Source: Nocardia aurea
Lineage (GTDB): Bacteria; Actinomycetota; Actinomycetes; Mycobacteriales; Mycobacteriaceae
DNA length: 64,000 nucleotides
Assembly: GCF_003123685.1 (NCBI RefSeq)
Contig: NZ_QCYJ01000084.1
Location: 124,001 to 188,000 of the forward strand
Direction of reading: 5' to 3'
Shown piece after piece: positions 27,739 to 36,784 of the stretch (within the stretch, counting starts at the first letter, position 1; every line of letters begins with the position of its first letter). The position numbers and the translations under genes are program-made. The notes beneath the pieces were generated by a model. That model worked only from the letters and a program-made list of their open reading frames with translations. It did no database searches and was not told where the DNA came from.

Positions 27739-29303
27739 CACTTCTCCTCACGTAGTTCGCGCTTGAGCACTTTCCCGGCGGCGCTGTAGGGCAATCGATC
27801 CCGGAATTCGACGAATCGCGGCACCTTGAAATTGGCGAGCACGGCCTTGGTGTGTGCGCGCACCTGTTCCTCGGTCACCGTCGACCCCGGTTTGCGCACC
27901 ACGTAGGCCTTGCCGACCTCGCCCATCCTGGTATCGGGCACGCCGATCACCGCGGATTCGGCCACCCCGTCGAGCCGTGCCAATGCCTGCTCGACCTCGG
28001 CCGGATACACGTTGAACCCGCCGGAGATGTACATATCCTTGAGCCGGTCGGTGATGCGCAGGTATCCGCGCTCGTCCACCACGCCGATATCGCCCGTGTG
28101 CAGCCATCCGTCCGCATCGATGGTCGCCGCGGTGTTCTCGGGATCGTCGAGATAGCCGAGCATCACATTGGGTCCGCGCAACAGCACCTCGCCCGCGTCG
28201 CCGATCCGCAGTTCGAAACCCGCGATCGGCCCGCCGCAGGTGTTGGCGATGGTCTCGGCGTCGTCGTCGGGTTTGCACATGGTCCCGAAGCCGGAGGCCT
28301 CCGAAAGCCCGTACGCGGTGACGACGATATCGATGTCGAGTTCGGATCGCATCCGCTCGATGAGCACCACCGGCACCGTCGCCGCCCCCGTGGTGGCGAC
28401 GCGCAGCGAGCTCAGATCGAACTGCGCGCGGTCGGGGAAATCGAGGATGGTCTGGTAGATCGTCGGCGGTCCGGGCAGGACGGTGATCCGCTCCTCACCG
28501 ATCAGGCGCATGGTCTGCGGCACGTCGAAGCTGGCCTGCGGAACGATCGTGGCCCCGGTGACCAGGCAGGCGAGGATGCCCGCCTTGTAGCCGAAATTGT
28601 GGAAGAACGGATTCACCACCAGGTACCGGTCGTCGCCGCGCAGCGTCGCGCATTCGGCCCAACCCCTGACCACCGACAGCGCCTGCCGGTGCGCGACCAG
28701 GGTGCCCTTGCTGCGCCCGGTGGTGCCGGAGGTGAACAGGATGTCGGAGATATCGTCCGGGCTCACCTCCTCGGCCCTTTTACGCGCGTCCTCGACGGTG
28801 ACCTGTTCGGCGATATCGGCCAGCTCCGACCAATTCAGCACGGTCGCTTCCGATTCCACCGCGCTGTCCGGCTCCACCGGAATCACCACGATCGTAGGTA
28901 TTCCCAGATCCGGTGCGGCCGAGCGCAATTCCGCGATCCGGTCCCGGCCGAGGAAGGTCCCCGCGATGAACAGCGCCTTCGCGTCGACACGGGCGAGCAC
29001 ATCGGCGGCCTCGTCGGCCACGTAGCGGGTGTTCAGCGGAACCAGCCCGGCCCCGACGTAGTGGGCGGCCAATGCCGCGACGACCCAGTGGTGGGTATTG
29101 GGCGCCCACATCGCCACCCGATCGCCGTGCCGCACGCCACGCGCGATCAGCGCGCGCGCCACCTCCTGAACGGCACCGAGCAGCTCGGTCCAGTCGAGCC
29201 GGACTTCACCGTCGGCGACGGCCGGGGTTTCGCCGAACAGGCGCGCGGCGTCGTGCAGCGCCATCGGTGTCGTCTGTGCAGGGGGTGTCACGGTTGTCCT
29301 CAC
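27738..29303 (-). CDS. fadD3: HIP-CoA synthetase FadD3
   Basis: 521-aa acyl-CoA synthetase that adds CoA to HIP, the first step of ring C/D degradation. Motifs: LFTSGTTGRSKGT (P-loop), TAYGLSEASGFGTMC, GWLHTGDIGVVDERGYLRITDRL and the acylation lysine near the end (SAAGKVLKREL). GTG at 29303 is used; a GTG 4 codons later is also possible. Expressed away from fadE30 with a KstR2 palindrome between them. Sequence closely follows mycobacterial FadD3 over its full length. Confidence 0.93.
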   Translation of the reverse strand: MRTTVTPPAQTTPMALHDAARLFGETPAVADGEVRLDWTELLGAVQEVARALIARGVRHGDRVAMWAPNTHHWVVAALAAHYVGAGLVPLNTRYVADEAADVLARVDAKALFIAGTFLGRDRIAELRSAAPDLGIPTIVVIPVEPDSAVESEATVLNWSELADIAEQVTVEDARKRAEEVSPDDISDILFTSGTTGRSKGTLVAHRQALSVVRGWAECATLRGDDRYLVVNPFFHNFGYKAGILACLVTGATIVPQASFDVPQTMRLIGEERITVLPGPPTIYQTILDFPDRAQFDLSSLRVATTGAATVPVVLIERMRSELDIDIVVTAYGLSEASGFGTMCKPDDDAETIANTCGGPIAGFELRIGDAGEVLLRGPNVMLGYLDDPENTAATIDADGWLHTGDIGVVDERGYLRITDRLKDMYISGGFNVYPAEVEQALARLDGVAESAVIGVPDTRMGEVGKAYVVRKPGSTVTEEQVRAHTKAVLANFKVPRFVEFRDRLPYSAAGKVLKRELREEK

Positions 29304-29369
29304 CGTTCGTGCTGGCCCATCGCCGGTCGATCCGGGGTCGCCGGACCGATCAGGTCGACAATCTAACAA

Positions 29370-29383
29370 AGCAAGTGCTTGGT
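29370..29383. promoter_or_regulatory. KstR2 operator between fadD3 and fadE30
   Basis: AGCAAGTGCTTGGT matches the published KstR2 consensus AnCAAGnnCTTGnT at every fixed position, within the 96-bp divergent region. Confidence 0.85.
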
Positions 29384-29399
29384 AGGTTATCCTACCGTC

Positions 29400-30599
29400 G
29401 TGGTTGCGATCCAGACCTCAGACTCCGATACCGCCGCGTCCGACGCGCGGTTTTCGGCAGAAGTGCGCGAGTGGTTGGCGGAGAATCTCAGCGGTGAGTT
29501 CCGTGAGCTGCGCGGACTCGGCGGACCGGGCCGGGAACACGAGGCATTCGACGAACGCCTCGCCTGGGACCGGCACCTCGCCGCGGCCGGATGGACCTGC
29601 CTCGGCTGGCCGAAGGAATACGGCGGGCGCGAGGCCACCGTGCGTCAGCAGGTGATCTTCCACGAGGAATACGCCAAGGCGAACGCCCCCGCACGGGTCT
29701 CGCACATGGGCGAGGAACTGCTCGGCCCGACCGTCCTCGCGTTCGGTACCCCGGCGCAGAAGGACCGGTTCCTGCCGGGCATCCGCGATGTCACCGAACT
29801 GTGGTGCCAGGGCTACTCGGAACCGGGCGCGGGATCCGATCTCGCCGCCGTCAGCACCGCCGCCCACCTCGACGGCGACGAATGGTCGATCAACGGCCAG
29901 AAGATCTGGACCTCGCTCGCGCACGTCGCCGACTGGTGTTTCGTCGTGGCGCGCACCGAGAAGGGGTCGACTCGGCACAAGGGCCTTTCCTACCTGCTGG
30001 TTCCCATGAAACAGCCCGGTATCGAAGTGCGCCCGATCATCCAGCTCACCGGCACGTCGGAATTCAACGAGGTCTTCTTCGACGATGCCCGCACCGCCGC
30101 CGACCTGGTCGTCGGCACCCCCGGTGACGGCTGGCGCATCGCCATGGGCACCCTCACCTTCGAACGCGGCGTCTCCACCCTCGGTCAGCAGATCCGCTTC
30201 GCCCGTGAACTCGCCGATATCGAAGATCTCGCGCGCCGCACCGGCGCGGCCGACGACCCCCTCATCGCCGACCGCATCGACCGGGCCTGGGTCGGGCTCC
30301 GCGTCCTGCGAGCCCATGCCCTGCGGACCATGGAAGGCAGCGGCGTCGACGACGGCGGACAGGCCTCCGTCGCGAAACTGCTGTGGGCCAACTGGCACCG
30401 CGGCCTCGGCGAACTCGCCATGGCGGTGCTGGGTCCCGCCGGTCTCCTCGCGGGCAGTGACGATCAGAGCGATCTGAACGAATGGCAGCGGCTGTACCTG
30501 TTCACCCGCGCCGACACCATCTACGGAGGTTCGAACGAAGTGCAGCGCAACATCATCTCCGAGCGTGTACTCGGCCTGCCGCGCGAGGCCCGACCGTGA
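29400..30599 (+). CDS. fadE30: Acyl-CoA dehydrogenase FadE30
   Basis: 399-aa acyl-CoA dehydrogenase acting on 5-OH HIC-CoA early in ring C/D degradation. Signatures: LWCQGYSEPGAGSDLAAVST, INGQKIWTSLAH, and the C-terminal DTIYGGSNEVQRNIISERVLGLPRE. GTG at 29400 follows the KstR2 operator by 16 bp and has no Shine-Dalgarno sequence, so the mRNA may be leaderless. It overlaps ipdF by GTGA. Same divergent arrangement as Rv3560c/Rv3561. Confidence 0.92.
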   Translation: MVAIQTSDSDTAASDARFSAEVREWLAENLSGEFRELRGLGGPGREHEAFDERLAWDRHLAAAGWTCLGWPKEYGGREATVRQQVIFHEEYAKANAPARVSHMGEELLGPTVLAFGTPAQKDRFLPGIRDVTELWCQGYSEPGAGSDLAAVSTAAHLDGDEWSINGQKIWTSLAHVADWCFVVARTEKGSTRHKGLSYLLVPMKQPGIEVRPIIQLTGTSEFNEVFFDDARTAADLVVGTPGDGWRIAMGTLTFERGVSTLGQQIRFARELADIEDLARRTGAADDPLIADRIDRAWVGLRVLRAHALRTMEGSGVDDGGQASVAKLLWANWHRGLGELAMAVLGPAGLLAGSDDQSDLNEWQRLYLFTRADTIYGGSNEVQRNIISERVLGLPREARP

Positions 30600-31393
30600 C
30601 CCGCCCGCTGTCGGTCGCCCCGCAGCCCGTCCCCGGCCACGGCCTGCTGACCGGCCGCGTCGCCGTCGTCACCGCCGCCGCGGGCACCGGCATCGGCTCG
30701 GCCACCGCGCGCAGGCTGCTGTCCGAGGGCGCCGACGTCGTCGTCTCCGACTGGCACGAACGCCGCCTCGGTGAAACCGAAGTGGAACTGAAAGGCGAAT
30801 TCCCGGACCGCCGCGTCGCCGCCATCGCCTGCGACGTGCAGAGCACCGAACAGGTGAACGCGCTGGTCAGCGGTGCCGCCCGGGCGATGGGCCGCATCGA
30901 CATCATGGTCAACAACGCGGGCCTCGGCGGCGAGACCCCCGTCGTCGACATGACCGACGACCAGTGGGACCGCGTCCTCGACATCACCCTCAACGGCACC
31001 TTCCGCTGCACCCGCGCCGCCCTCGCCTACTTCCGCGACGCGGGCCACGGCGGCATCATCGTCAACAACGCCAGCGTCCTGGGCTGGCGCGCCCAATACG
31101 GCCAGGCCCACTACGCCGCCGCCAAAGCCGGCGTCATGGCCCTGACCAGGTGCAGCGCCGTGGAGGCCGCCGAACTCGGCGTCCGTATCAACGCCGTCGC
31201 CCCCTCCATCGCCCGCCACGCCTTCCTCGACAAGGTCAGCTCCACCGAACTGCTGGATCGTTTGTCCGAAGGTGAGGCCTTCGGCCGCGCCGCCGAACCA
31301 TGGGAGGTCGCCGCGACCATCGCGATGCTCGCCAGTGACTACACGTCGTACCTCACCGGCGAGGTGGTCTCGGTCAGCAGCCAGCGGGCGTGA
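30596..31393 (+). CDS. ipdF: Short-chain dehydrogenase IpdF
   Basis: 265-aa SDR. NAD-binding motif VTAAAGTGIGSATARRL, NNAG at VNNAGLGGE and the catalytic YxxxK in AHYAAAKAG. Position after fadE30 equals Rv3559c (IpdF), the dehydrogenase of the hydroxyl group on the HIP-derived CoA ester. GTG overlaps the fadE30 stop (GTGA). Last gene of this unit; a toxin-antitoxin pair follows. Confidence 0.88.
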   Translation: MTRPLSVAPQPVPGHGLLTGRVAVVTAAAGTGIGSATARRLLSEGADVVVSDWHERRLGETEVELKGEFPDRRVAAIACDVQSTEQVNALVSGAARAMGRIDIMVNNAGLGGETPVVDMTDDQWDRVLDITLNGTFRCTRAALAYFRDAGHGGIIVNNASVLGWRAQYGQAHYAAAKAGVMALTRCSAVEAAELGVRINAVAPSIARHAFLDKVSSTELLDRLSEGEAFGRAAEPWEVAATIAMLASDYTSYLTGEVVSVSSQRA

Positions 31394-31432
31394 GGGCGGT
31401 CGTGTCGCGCCATAGCGCCTCACCGAAACCTC

Positions 31433-31452
31433 GTTGCACTTATAAGTGCAAC
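31433..31452. promoter_or_regulatory. Perfect 20-bp palindrome upstream of the toxin-antitoxin pair
   Basis: GTTGCACTTATAAGTGCAAC is fully self-complementary. It lies 47 bp before the antitoxin ATG, where a TA operator would be expected, and its AT-rich centre contains TTATAA. Confidence 0.75.
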
Positions 31453-31499
31453 TGGCTATCGTCGAGTTCCTAGCGACAGTCGACGAGGGGAGTCGGGTC

Positions 31500-31961
31500 A
31501 TGAGCGTCGTCCACGAAGAGAAGGCGGTTCTGTCGATCACCGCGAGCGAGGTGGAACAGGCTCGCGCGTTGACCGCACGGGTGGAGCAAGGTCACGATGC
31601 CGAGAGCGTCGGGAGTATCGCGGTCATGCTCCGTAGTGCCGACTCCGTGGTCGACGTTCCTCCCGAACTGGCAGCGGTCCTGTCCAGGGTCATCGAGCTC
31701 TTGGGGCGCGGCCGCACGGTGACGGTCGGCAGCATTCCGGACGAGGTGACGACAACCGTCGCCGCCAAGATGTTGCACATCTCGCGCCCGACTTTGATGA
31801 AGCTGATCGGACAGGGTGACATCCCCGCACGCAAGGTCGGTTCCCATACGCGGTTGCTCAGCAGAGATGTGTTGGCCTACAGGGAAACTCGACGTGCCGC
31901 CCGGCGTGAGGACTTCGATCGGCTGCGCGAACTCGAGGACGAACTCGGCGTGGCCGACTGA
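31500..31961 (+). CDS. Antitoxin with excisionase-type helix-turn-helix
   Basis: 153 aa. The C-terminal MerR/Xis-like HTH (VAAKMLHISRPTLMKLIGQGDIPARKVGSHTRLL) binds DNA; the N-terminal half is acidic and helical. The ATG at 31500 is preceded by GAGGGGAG; the frame extends 18 codons into the palindrome and is not used. With the PIN gene 68 bp downstream it forms a type II toxin-antitoxin pair, and the palindrome upstream is its likely operator. Confidence 0.8.
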   Translation: MSVVHEEKAVLSITASEVEQARALTARVEQGHDAESVGSIAVMLRSADSVVDVPPELAAVLSRVIELLGRGRTVTVGSIPDEVTTTVAAKMLHISRPTLMKLIGQGDIPARKVGSHTRLLSRDVLAYRETRRAARREDFDRLRELEDELGVAD

Positions 31962-32029
31962 GTTCGGTCGATCCGCCGTGCCGTTCGATCTCGGCTCGTA
32001 TTCTGTCCGGCATGGTCCAGGGGTGGGGT

Positions 32030-32647
32030 ATGAGCGTTCTCGTCGACGCCAATGTGCTGTACTCCCGAACGCTTCGGGATTGGCTCGCACTGCTCTATCT
32101 TCAGCCCGGGAATGAGATGTTCGCGGTCAGGTGGACCGATGACATCATGGCCGAGTTCCATTATCACCTGCGTAAGAACAACCCGACCTTCGGCGATGCG
32201 CAGGTCGGCGGCATCAGACGCAGGCTCGAAAGCGTCTTCGCGACAGGTCGGATATCCGGCTACGAGATCGATGAAACGATCACCTATCCCGACCCCGGCG
32301 ACGCGCATGTGCACTGCGCGGCACTGCATGCCGGTGTCGACATCCTGTTGACCCGGAACGTCGGAGACTTCACGCAGTGGGACGATCTTCCGTACGAGGT
32401 ATTCGACTGCGACGAGTTCTTCCAGCTCGTCGATGACTCGGCGCCCGATCTGGTGCGTGCGGTGACGGGTGAGCAGTTGGTCTACCACCTTCGTAGGAGC
32501 GCTACCGGCAGCATTTCACTGCCTGCGATGCTGCGGGCCGCGGGCGCTCCGGCGTTCGGTGAGCGTGTGCGTCGGCATGTACGGAGCCTCGACATCGATA
32601 CGTTGCTCGTCGCGTCGAGTCCGCCGGCGGTAACCGATGGTAGGTAG
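32030..32647 (+). CDS. PIN-domain ribonuclease toxin
   Basis: 205 aa. PIN acidic residues are visible: Asp6 in LVDANVLYSR, Glu in MAEFHYHLRK, Asp in DPGDAHVHCAA and Asp in LLTRNVGDF. The fold matches the PIN_3 group paired with HTH antitoxins. ATG at 32030 has GGGGTGGGG upstream; an ATG 6 codons earlier is less well placed. About 60 C-terminal residues beyond the PIN core may contact the antitoxin. RNA target unknown. Confidence 0.82.
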   Translation: MSVLVDANVLYSRTLRDWLALLYLQPGNEMFAVRWTDDIMAEFHYHLRKNNPTFGDAQVGGIRRRLESVFATGRISGYEIDETITYPDPGDAHVHCAALHAGVDILLTRNVGDFTQWDDLPYEVFDCDEFFQLVDDSAPDLVRAVTGEQLVYHLRRSATGSISLPAMLRAAGAPAFGERVRRHVRSLDIDTLLVASSPPAVTDGR

Positions 32648-33006
32648 GCCCTGGTCGGCGCCAAAGCTTATGCGGCAGACGATCGAGGTCGTGTCTCGTT
32701 CTCGGATGTTTCGGGCCGTTATCCGAGCGAGAGGTGCGGTTCGCGATGACCGCTCACGGCTATCCGGACGGTATTCGGCAGTCGTGATTCGGTCCCGGGC
32801 TGTGAGCCGGATATCGACCGGCAACACCGGCGGTCGGGTGTCGATCGGCTGAAATCACTCGGTGTGCGCTCGAGCCCCGATGGGATGAAGTCGGTCGATG
32901 ACGGTGATGAGACAGCGCTGATCAGGGAAAAACCGGGGGCGGCGGTGCGGTGGGTGTGCGATGCTGGGATCGGTCGGATCACGCACTCCCGTAAGGGGCG
33001 ATGGCT
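32648..33006. other. Intergenic region without a supported gene
   Basis: About 360 bp after the PIN toxin. Short frames exist on both strands but have no start signal or family resemblance. No palindrome comparable to the neighbours is seen. AAGGGG at 32993-32998 serves the next gene. Confidence 0.6.
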
Positions 33007-33738
33007 ATGGGCACTGACGGCCCGGACGCCCGCGAACAACTGGAACTCGAATTGGTGCGCGATGTCGTGCTGGCCAGGCGCAGACTGGAAGGGCTCGTAC
33101 TCGCGGCGCTGACCCTGGGCGCCGAAATCATGCGGCACGAATCCGCCCGCGCCGTCGCGTGCCGGGCCGCGCATTTTCTCGAGCAGTTCGCGGTGGACGA
33201 AGCCGAGGTCATGCGTGATCCGCGGGCGGCTCTCAGGGCCGATACCGAGCGGGTGCACGAACGTGGACGGCGGATCGGGCTCCATCCCGAGGACGGGGTG
33301 CCGTCCGCGCGGGATCGGCGCAGGCAGCGGCAGATGGCGTTGATGCGTGAGGTGCGCGCGGACCTGCTCGAACTCGTGCACAGGAGCCGCGGGGTCCGAT
33401 TCGACCGCGACGCCTTCGCCGACGAGATCGCCCAGGGACTGTGCGCGGCGACCGACAAACTGGTGGTCGGCGCGGATATGGACACCTATCGGGCCTGGCA
33501 GCGCGGCATCGTGTTGAAGCTGATCGAGGAACCGACCTCGCACGGCCCGCCCCGGGTCATGGCGACCGTGGACGCGGGTCCGGAACGCGGACCGCTCACC
33601 GTCGAATGGGACAGTTGCGAACGCCGCCTCGCCCTGGTGACCCGGATGGCGCGTGCGGGAATCTCCCCGGTGGTCATCTGTGAGCGGCTGCTCGCCGATC
33701 TCTCCATGTCCTCGCCGTTGCGCTATTCGTCACGCTGA
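33007..33738 (+). CDS. Hypothetical protein
   Basis: 243 aa, no recognised family. Mostly charged and helical, Arg/Glu/Leu-rich (LELELVRDVVLARRRLEGLVL, RRRQRQMALMREVRADLLEL), no membrane segment or signal peptide, ending LLADLSMSSPLRYSSR. ATG at 33007 is 8 bases after AAGGGG; the ATG at 33001 is only 2 bases from it. It sits between the TA pair and kstR2, where M. tuberculosis carries a PPE gene. Confidence 0.55.
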   Translation: MGTDGPDAREQLELELVRDVVLARRRLEGLVLAALTLGAEIMRHESARAVACRAAHFLEQFAVDEAEVMRDPRAALRADTERVHERGRRIGLHPEDGVPSARDRRRQRQMALMREVRADLLELVHRSRGVRFDRDAFADEIAQGLCAATDKLVVGADMDTYRAWQRGIVLKLIEEPTSHGPPRVMATVDAGPERGPLTVEWDSCERRLALVTRMARAGISPVVICERLLADLSMSSPLRYSSR

Positions 33739-33748
33739 CGGCGCTGGC

Positions 33749-33766
33749 ACCAAGCAAATGCTTGGT
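33749..33766. promoter_or_regulatory. KstR2-type palindrome in front of kstR2
   Basis: ACCAAGCAAATGCTTGGT is a palindrome of two 8-base arms around AA. The CAAG and CTTG half-sites are 6 bases apart rather than the 2 of the consensus. Its position 15 bp before the kstR2 start fits autoregulation. Confidence 0.75.
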
Positions 33767-33780
33767 TGTACTATGACGTG

Positions 33781-34431
33781 GTGACCGCACCGGACTCCAC
33801 GAAATCAGCGCGCCGCAACGAGTTGCTGTCGATGGCGGCCGAACTTTTCGCCGAGCGGGGACTGCGTGCGACCACCGTCCGCGATATCGCCGACGCGGCC
33901 GGAATCCTATCCGGCAGTCTCTACCACCACTTCGATTCCAAGGAATCCATGGTGGACGAGATCCTGCGCGGCTTCCTCGACGACCTGTTCGGGCGCTATC
34001 GCGAGATCGTCGCCGCCGGACTGAGCGCGCGAGACACGCTGGAAGCCCTGGTGATCGCGTCCTACGGATCGTTCGACCGATTCCACTCCGCGGTCGCCAT
34101 CTACCAGACCGAGGCCAAGCGCCTGCGCGATTCGGAGCGGTTCGCCTATATCGCCGAGTACAACGCCGAATTCCGTGAACTCTGGCACCGCGTGCTGATC
34201 AACGGGGTCGAGAACGGCAGTTTCCGCGCCGAACTCGATGTCGAACTCGCTTTCCGATTCCTGCGCGACACCGTGTGGGTCGCGGTGCGGTGGTACAAGC
34301 CGGGCGGCCCCATCACCGTCGACAACCTCGCCAAGCAATACCTGACCATCGTGCTGGACGGGCTCACCGTCCCAACGGCTTCGCAAGCCATCGGCTCCGG
34401 GTCGGTCGTACCCGAGGGCAAGTCCGAGTAG
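33781..34431 (+). CDS. kstR2: TetR-family repressor KstR2
   Basis: 216-aa TetR repressor of the ring C/D genes, known to be released by HIP-CoA. The N-terminal HTH reads AAELFAERGLRATTVRDIADAAGILSGSLYHHFDSKESMVDEIL; the C-terminal ligand domain carries RFHSAVAIYQTEAKRLRDSERFAYI. GTG start at 33781 (or the adjacent GTG at 33778) just after the palindromic operator. fadA6 follows after 8 bp, as in the Rv3557c-Rv3556c pair. Confidence 0.92.
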   Translation: MTAPDSTKSARRNELLSMAAELFAERGLRATTVRDIADAAGILSGSLYHHFDSKESMVDEILRGFLDDLFGRYREIVAAGLSARDTLEALVIASYGSFDRFHSAVAIYQTEAKRLRDSERFAYIAEYNAEFRELWHRVLINGVENGSFRAELDVELAFRFLRDTVWVAVRWYKPGGPITVDNLAKQYLTIVLDGLTVPTASQAIGSGSVVPEGKSE

Positions 34432-34439
34432 GAGATTCC

Positions 34440-35630
34440 ATGTCTGCACCATCCGCCCGTCGGCCCTACGCCCCGCTCCGGGACGCCTACGTGATCGACG
34501 CCGTTCGCACCCCTGTCGGCAAGCGCAACGGCGCGCTCGCCGAGGTGCACCCGGCCGATCTCGGTGCCGCCGCGCTGCGTGGTCTGCTCGACCGCAATCC
34601 GGTCGACCCGAAATTCGTCGACGACGTCATCGTCGGCTGCGTCGACAATGTCGGACCGCAGGCGGGCAATATCGGGCGCACCGCGTGGCTGGCCGCCGGA
34701 TTCCCCGAAGAGGTGCCGGGCGTCACGGTGGACCGCCAGTGCGGATCCTCGCAGCAGGCCATCAATTTCGGCGCGCAGGCCATCATGAGCGGCACCGCCG
34801 AGGTGATCGTCGCGGGCGGCGTGCAGAACATGAGCCGGATCCCGATCTCCGCGGCCATGCTCGCGGGCAAGGAATACGGATTCGATTCGCCGTTCGTCGG
34901 CTCCGAGGGCTGGGACCACCGGTACGGCACCGAGGAAGTGTCCCAGTTCCGCGGCGCGCAGCTGATCGCCGAGAAGTGGGGGATCAGCCGCGAGGATATG
35001 GAGCGCTGGGCGCTGCGCAGCCACGAGCGCGCCCGCGACGCCATCAAGAACGGCCGCTTCGACAACGAGATCGTGCCGGTCGGCGATTTCTCGATCGACC
35101 AGGGCCCGCGCGAGACGACCCTGGAGAAGATGGCCTCGCTGCCCGCGCTCGCCGAGGGCAGTCCGCTCACCGCGGCCGTGGCCAGCCAGATCTCCGACGG
35201 CGCCAGTGCCACCCTGCTCGCCTCGGAATGGGCGGTCCAGGAATACGGACTCACACCGCGCGCGCGAATCCACCACGTCAGCGCGCGCGGCGCCGACCCG
35301 ATCTTCATGCTGACCGCCCCGATCCCGGCCACCAAGTGGGCGCTGGAGAAGACCGGTCTCACCATCGACGATATCGACGTCGTCGAGATCAACGAGGCTT
35401 TCGCACCCGTGGTGCTCGCCTGGTTGAAGGAGACCGGGGCCGATCCGGACAAGGTGAACGTCAACGGCGGCGCGATCGCCCTCGGTCACCCCCTCGGCGC
35501 GACCGGCGCGAAACTGTTCGCCACCCTGCTCAACGAACTCGAGCGGGTCAACGGTCGCTACGGTCTGCTCACCATCTGCGAGGGTGGCGGCACCGCGAAC
35601 GCGACCATCATCGAGCGCCTGGATCGCTGA
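34440..35630 (+). CDS. fadA6: Steroid thiolase FadA6
   Basis: 396-aa acetyl-CoA acetyltransferase-type thiolase of ring C/D degradation. Nucleophile Cys101 in VDRQCGSSQQ, then EINEAFAPV, GGAIALGHPLGATGA and the second cysteine in CEGGGTANATI. ATG at 34440 follows AGGAG; upstream in-frame codons belong to kstR2 in another frame. Followed by a strong hairpin. Confidence 0.92.
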   Translation: MSAPSARRPYAPLRDAYVIDAVRTPVGKRNGALAEVHPADLGAAALRGLLDRNPVDPKFVDDVIVGCVDNVGPQAGNIGRTAWLAAGFPEEVPGVTVDRQCGSSQQAINFGAQAIMSGTAEVIVAGGVQNMSRIPISAAMLAGKEYGFDSPFVGSEGWDHRYGTEEVSQFRGAQLIAEKWGISREDMERWALRSHERARDAIKNGRFDNEIVPVGDFSIDQGPRETTLEKMASLPALAEGSPLTAAVASQISDGASATLLASEWAVQEYGLTPRARIHHVSARGADPIFMLTAPIPATKWALEKTGLTIDDIDVVEINEAFAPVVLAWLKETGADPDKVNVNGGAIALGHPLGATGAKLFATLLNELERVNGRYGLLTICEGGGTANATIIERLDR

Positions 35631-35636
35631 TTTCGA

Positions 35637-35672
35637 GATCGGGGTGGTGTGATTCGGCGCGCCACCCCGATC
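35637..35672. terminator. Hairpin terminator after fadA6
   Basis: Perfect 11-bp stem GATCGGGGTGG / CCACCCCGATC with a 14-base loop, 6 bp past the fadA6 stop. The rest of the gap to 35858 holds no supported gene. Confidence 0.8.
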
Positions 35673-35858
35673 GTCCGCTCAGCGCCGAACCTCGAATTCA
35701 CGCTGGTAGGCGCGGAATCCAGTACCCATCACCACTATCTCTCGCGCGCCGCCGGTGCGGGGCGGTCAAGACTCCGTGGAGCGCGTCCGCGCCGGTGCGG
35801 GTGTCCGCTTCCGCGCGTGGTGGCTCTCTCGGTGCCGAGCCATCCGAGGCGCTCGGGT

Positions 35859-36683
35859 TCATCGCGTCGCCGACAGTGCCCGGAACACCTCGGCGGTGGG
35901 CGAATTCGGCGGGGCGCAGTACACGATCATGCGCTGATCGGTATCGCTGACGTGCAGTACCTGACAGTCGAATTCCAACGCCCCGAGTTCGGGATGGGCG
36001 ACCCGCTTGCGGTGCGTGCGCCGGATCTCGACATCGTGGTCGTGCCACATCGCCGCGAATCTGGGTGCGGTGCCGAGTAATTCGGTGACCAGCGCGGCGA
36101 GGGCGGGATGGCCGGGGTAGCGGGCGTAGGCGGCGCGCAGATCGGCGACCGTCGAACGGGCGAAGGCGACGGTGTCCTCGTCGGACCAGCGGGGGTGATC
36201 GGCGGCCGTGCGGAACGTCCAGCGCACGATATTGCGTTCGGCGTCGGGCACGGTGGCCAGATCGCCGATGAACGGTATCGCCGCACGATTCCAGGCGAGC
36301 ACCTCGTAGGTCGCGTCCACGACGTAGGCCGGTGTCTCGGTCATGGTGTCGAGGATGATCCGGATCGATTCCGGCACCGTGCGATTCGGTCCCACCATCG
36401 GCGGCGGATGGTGACCGGCGACGCGTAATAGATAGTCGCGTTCGTCCACGGTGAGCAGCAATGCCCGCGACAGCGCCGCCAGCACCTGCTGCGAGGGACG
36501 CGGACCCCTGGACTGCTCGAGCCGGATGTAGTACTCGACCGAGATACCGGCGAGCTGGGCGACTTCCTGTCGTCGTAGGCCGGGAGTGCGCCTCTGTCCG
36601 TTCTCGGGCAACCCCACGTCGCCGGGACGCAGGCGGGCGCGACGCGCTTTCAGGAATGCCGCGAGTTCTCCTTTGTCGGTCAC
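35859..36683 (-). CDS. XRE/MmyB-family transcriptional regulator
   Basis: 274 aa. N-terminal HTH (GLRRQEVAQLAGISVEYYIRLEQ) followed by the MmyB-type ligand domain (PAYVVDATYEVLAWNRAAIPFIG ... VEIRRTHRKRVAHPELGALEFDCQVLH). GTG start chosen at the beginning of the HTH region. Divergent from an SDR gene, the usual arrangement for this regulator type, with an inverted repeat between. Confidence 0.85.
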   Translation of the reverse strand: MTDKGELAAFLKARRARLRPGDVGLPENGQRRTPGLRRQEVAQLAGISVEYYIRLEQSRGPRPSQQVLAALSRALLLTVDERDYLLRVAGHHPPPMVGPNRTVPESIRIILDTMTETPAYVVDATYEVLAWNRAAIPFIGDLATVPDAERNIVRWTFRTAADHPRWSDEDTVAFARSTVADLRAAYARYPGHPALAALVTELLGTAPRFAAMWHDHDVEIRRTHRKRVAHPELGALEFDCQVLHVSDTDQRMIVYCAPPNSPTAEVFRALSATR

Positions 36684-36718
36684 CGATCCAGTGTCGATGA
36701 TCGGGCGGTCGCGGGGGA

Positions 36719-36733
36719 GGTACAAGCGGTACC
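36719..36733. promoter_or_regulatory. Inverted repeat between the MmyB regulator and SDR
   Basis: GGTAC-aagcg-GTACC in the 101-bp divergent region, a candidate operator for the regulator. Small and unproven. Confidence 0.45.
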
Positions 36734-36784
36734 ACCTTCGACCGAGCCTCCCTGGGGCTCGGCCGCGGTGGAAATCTCGCGGCC

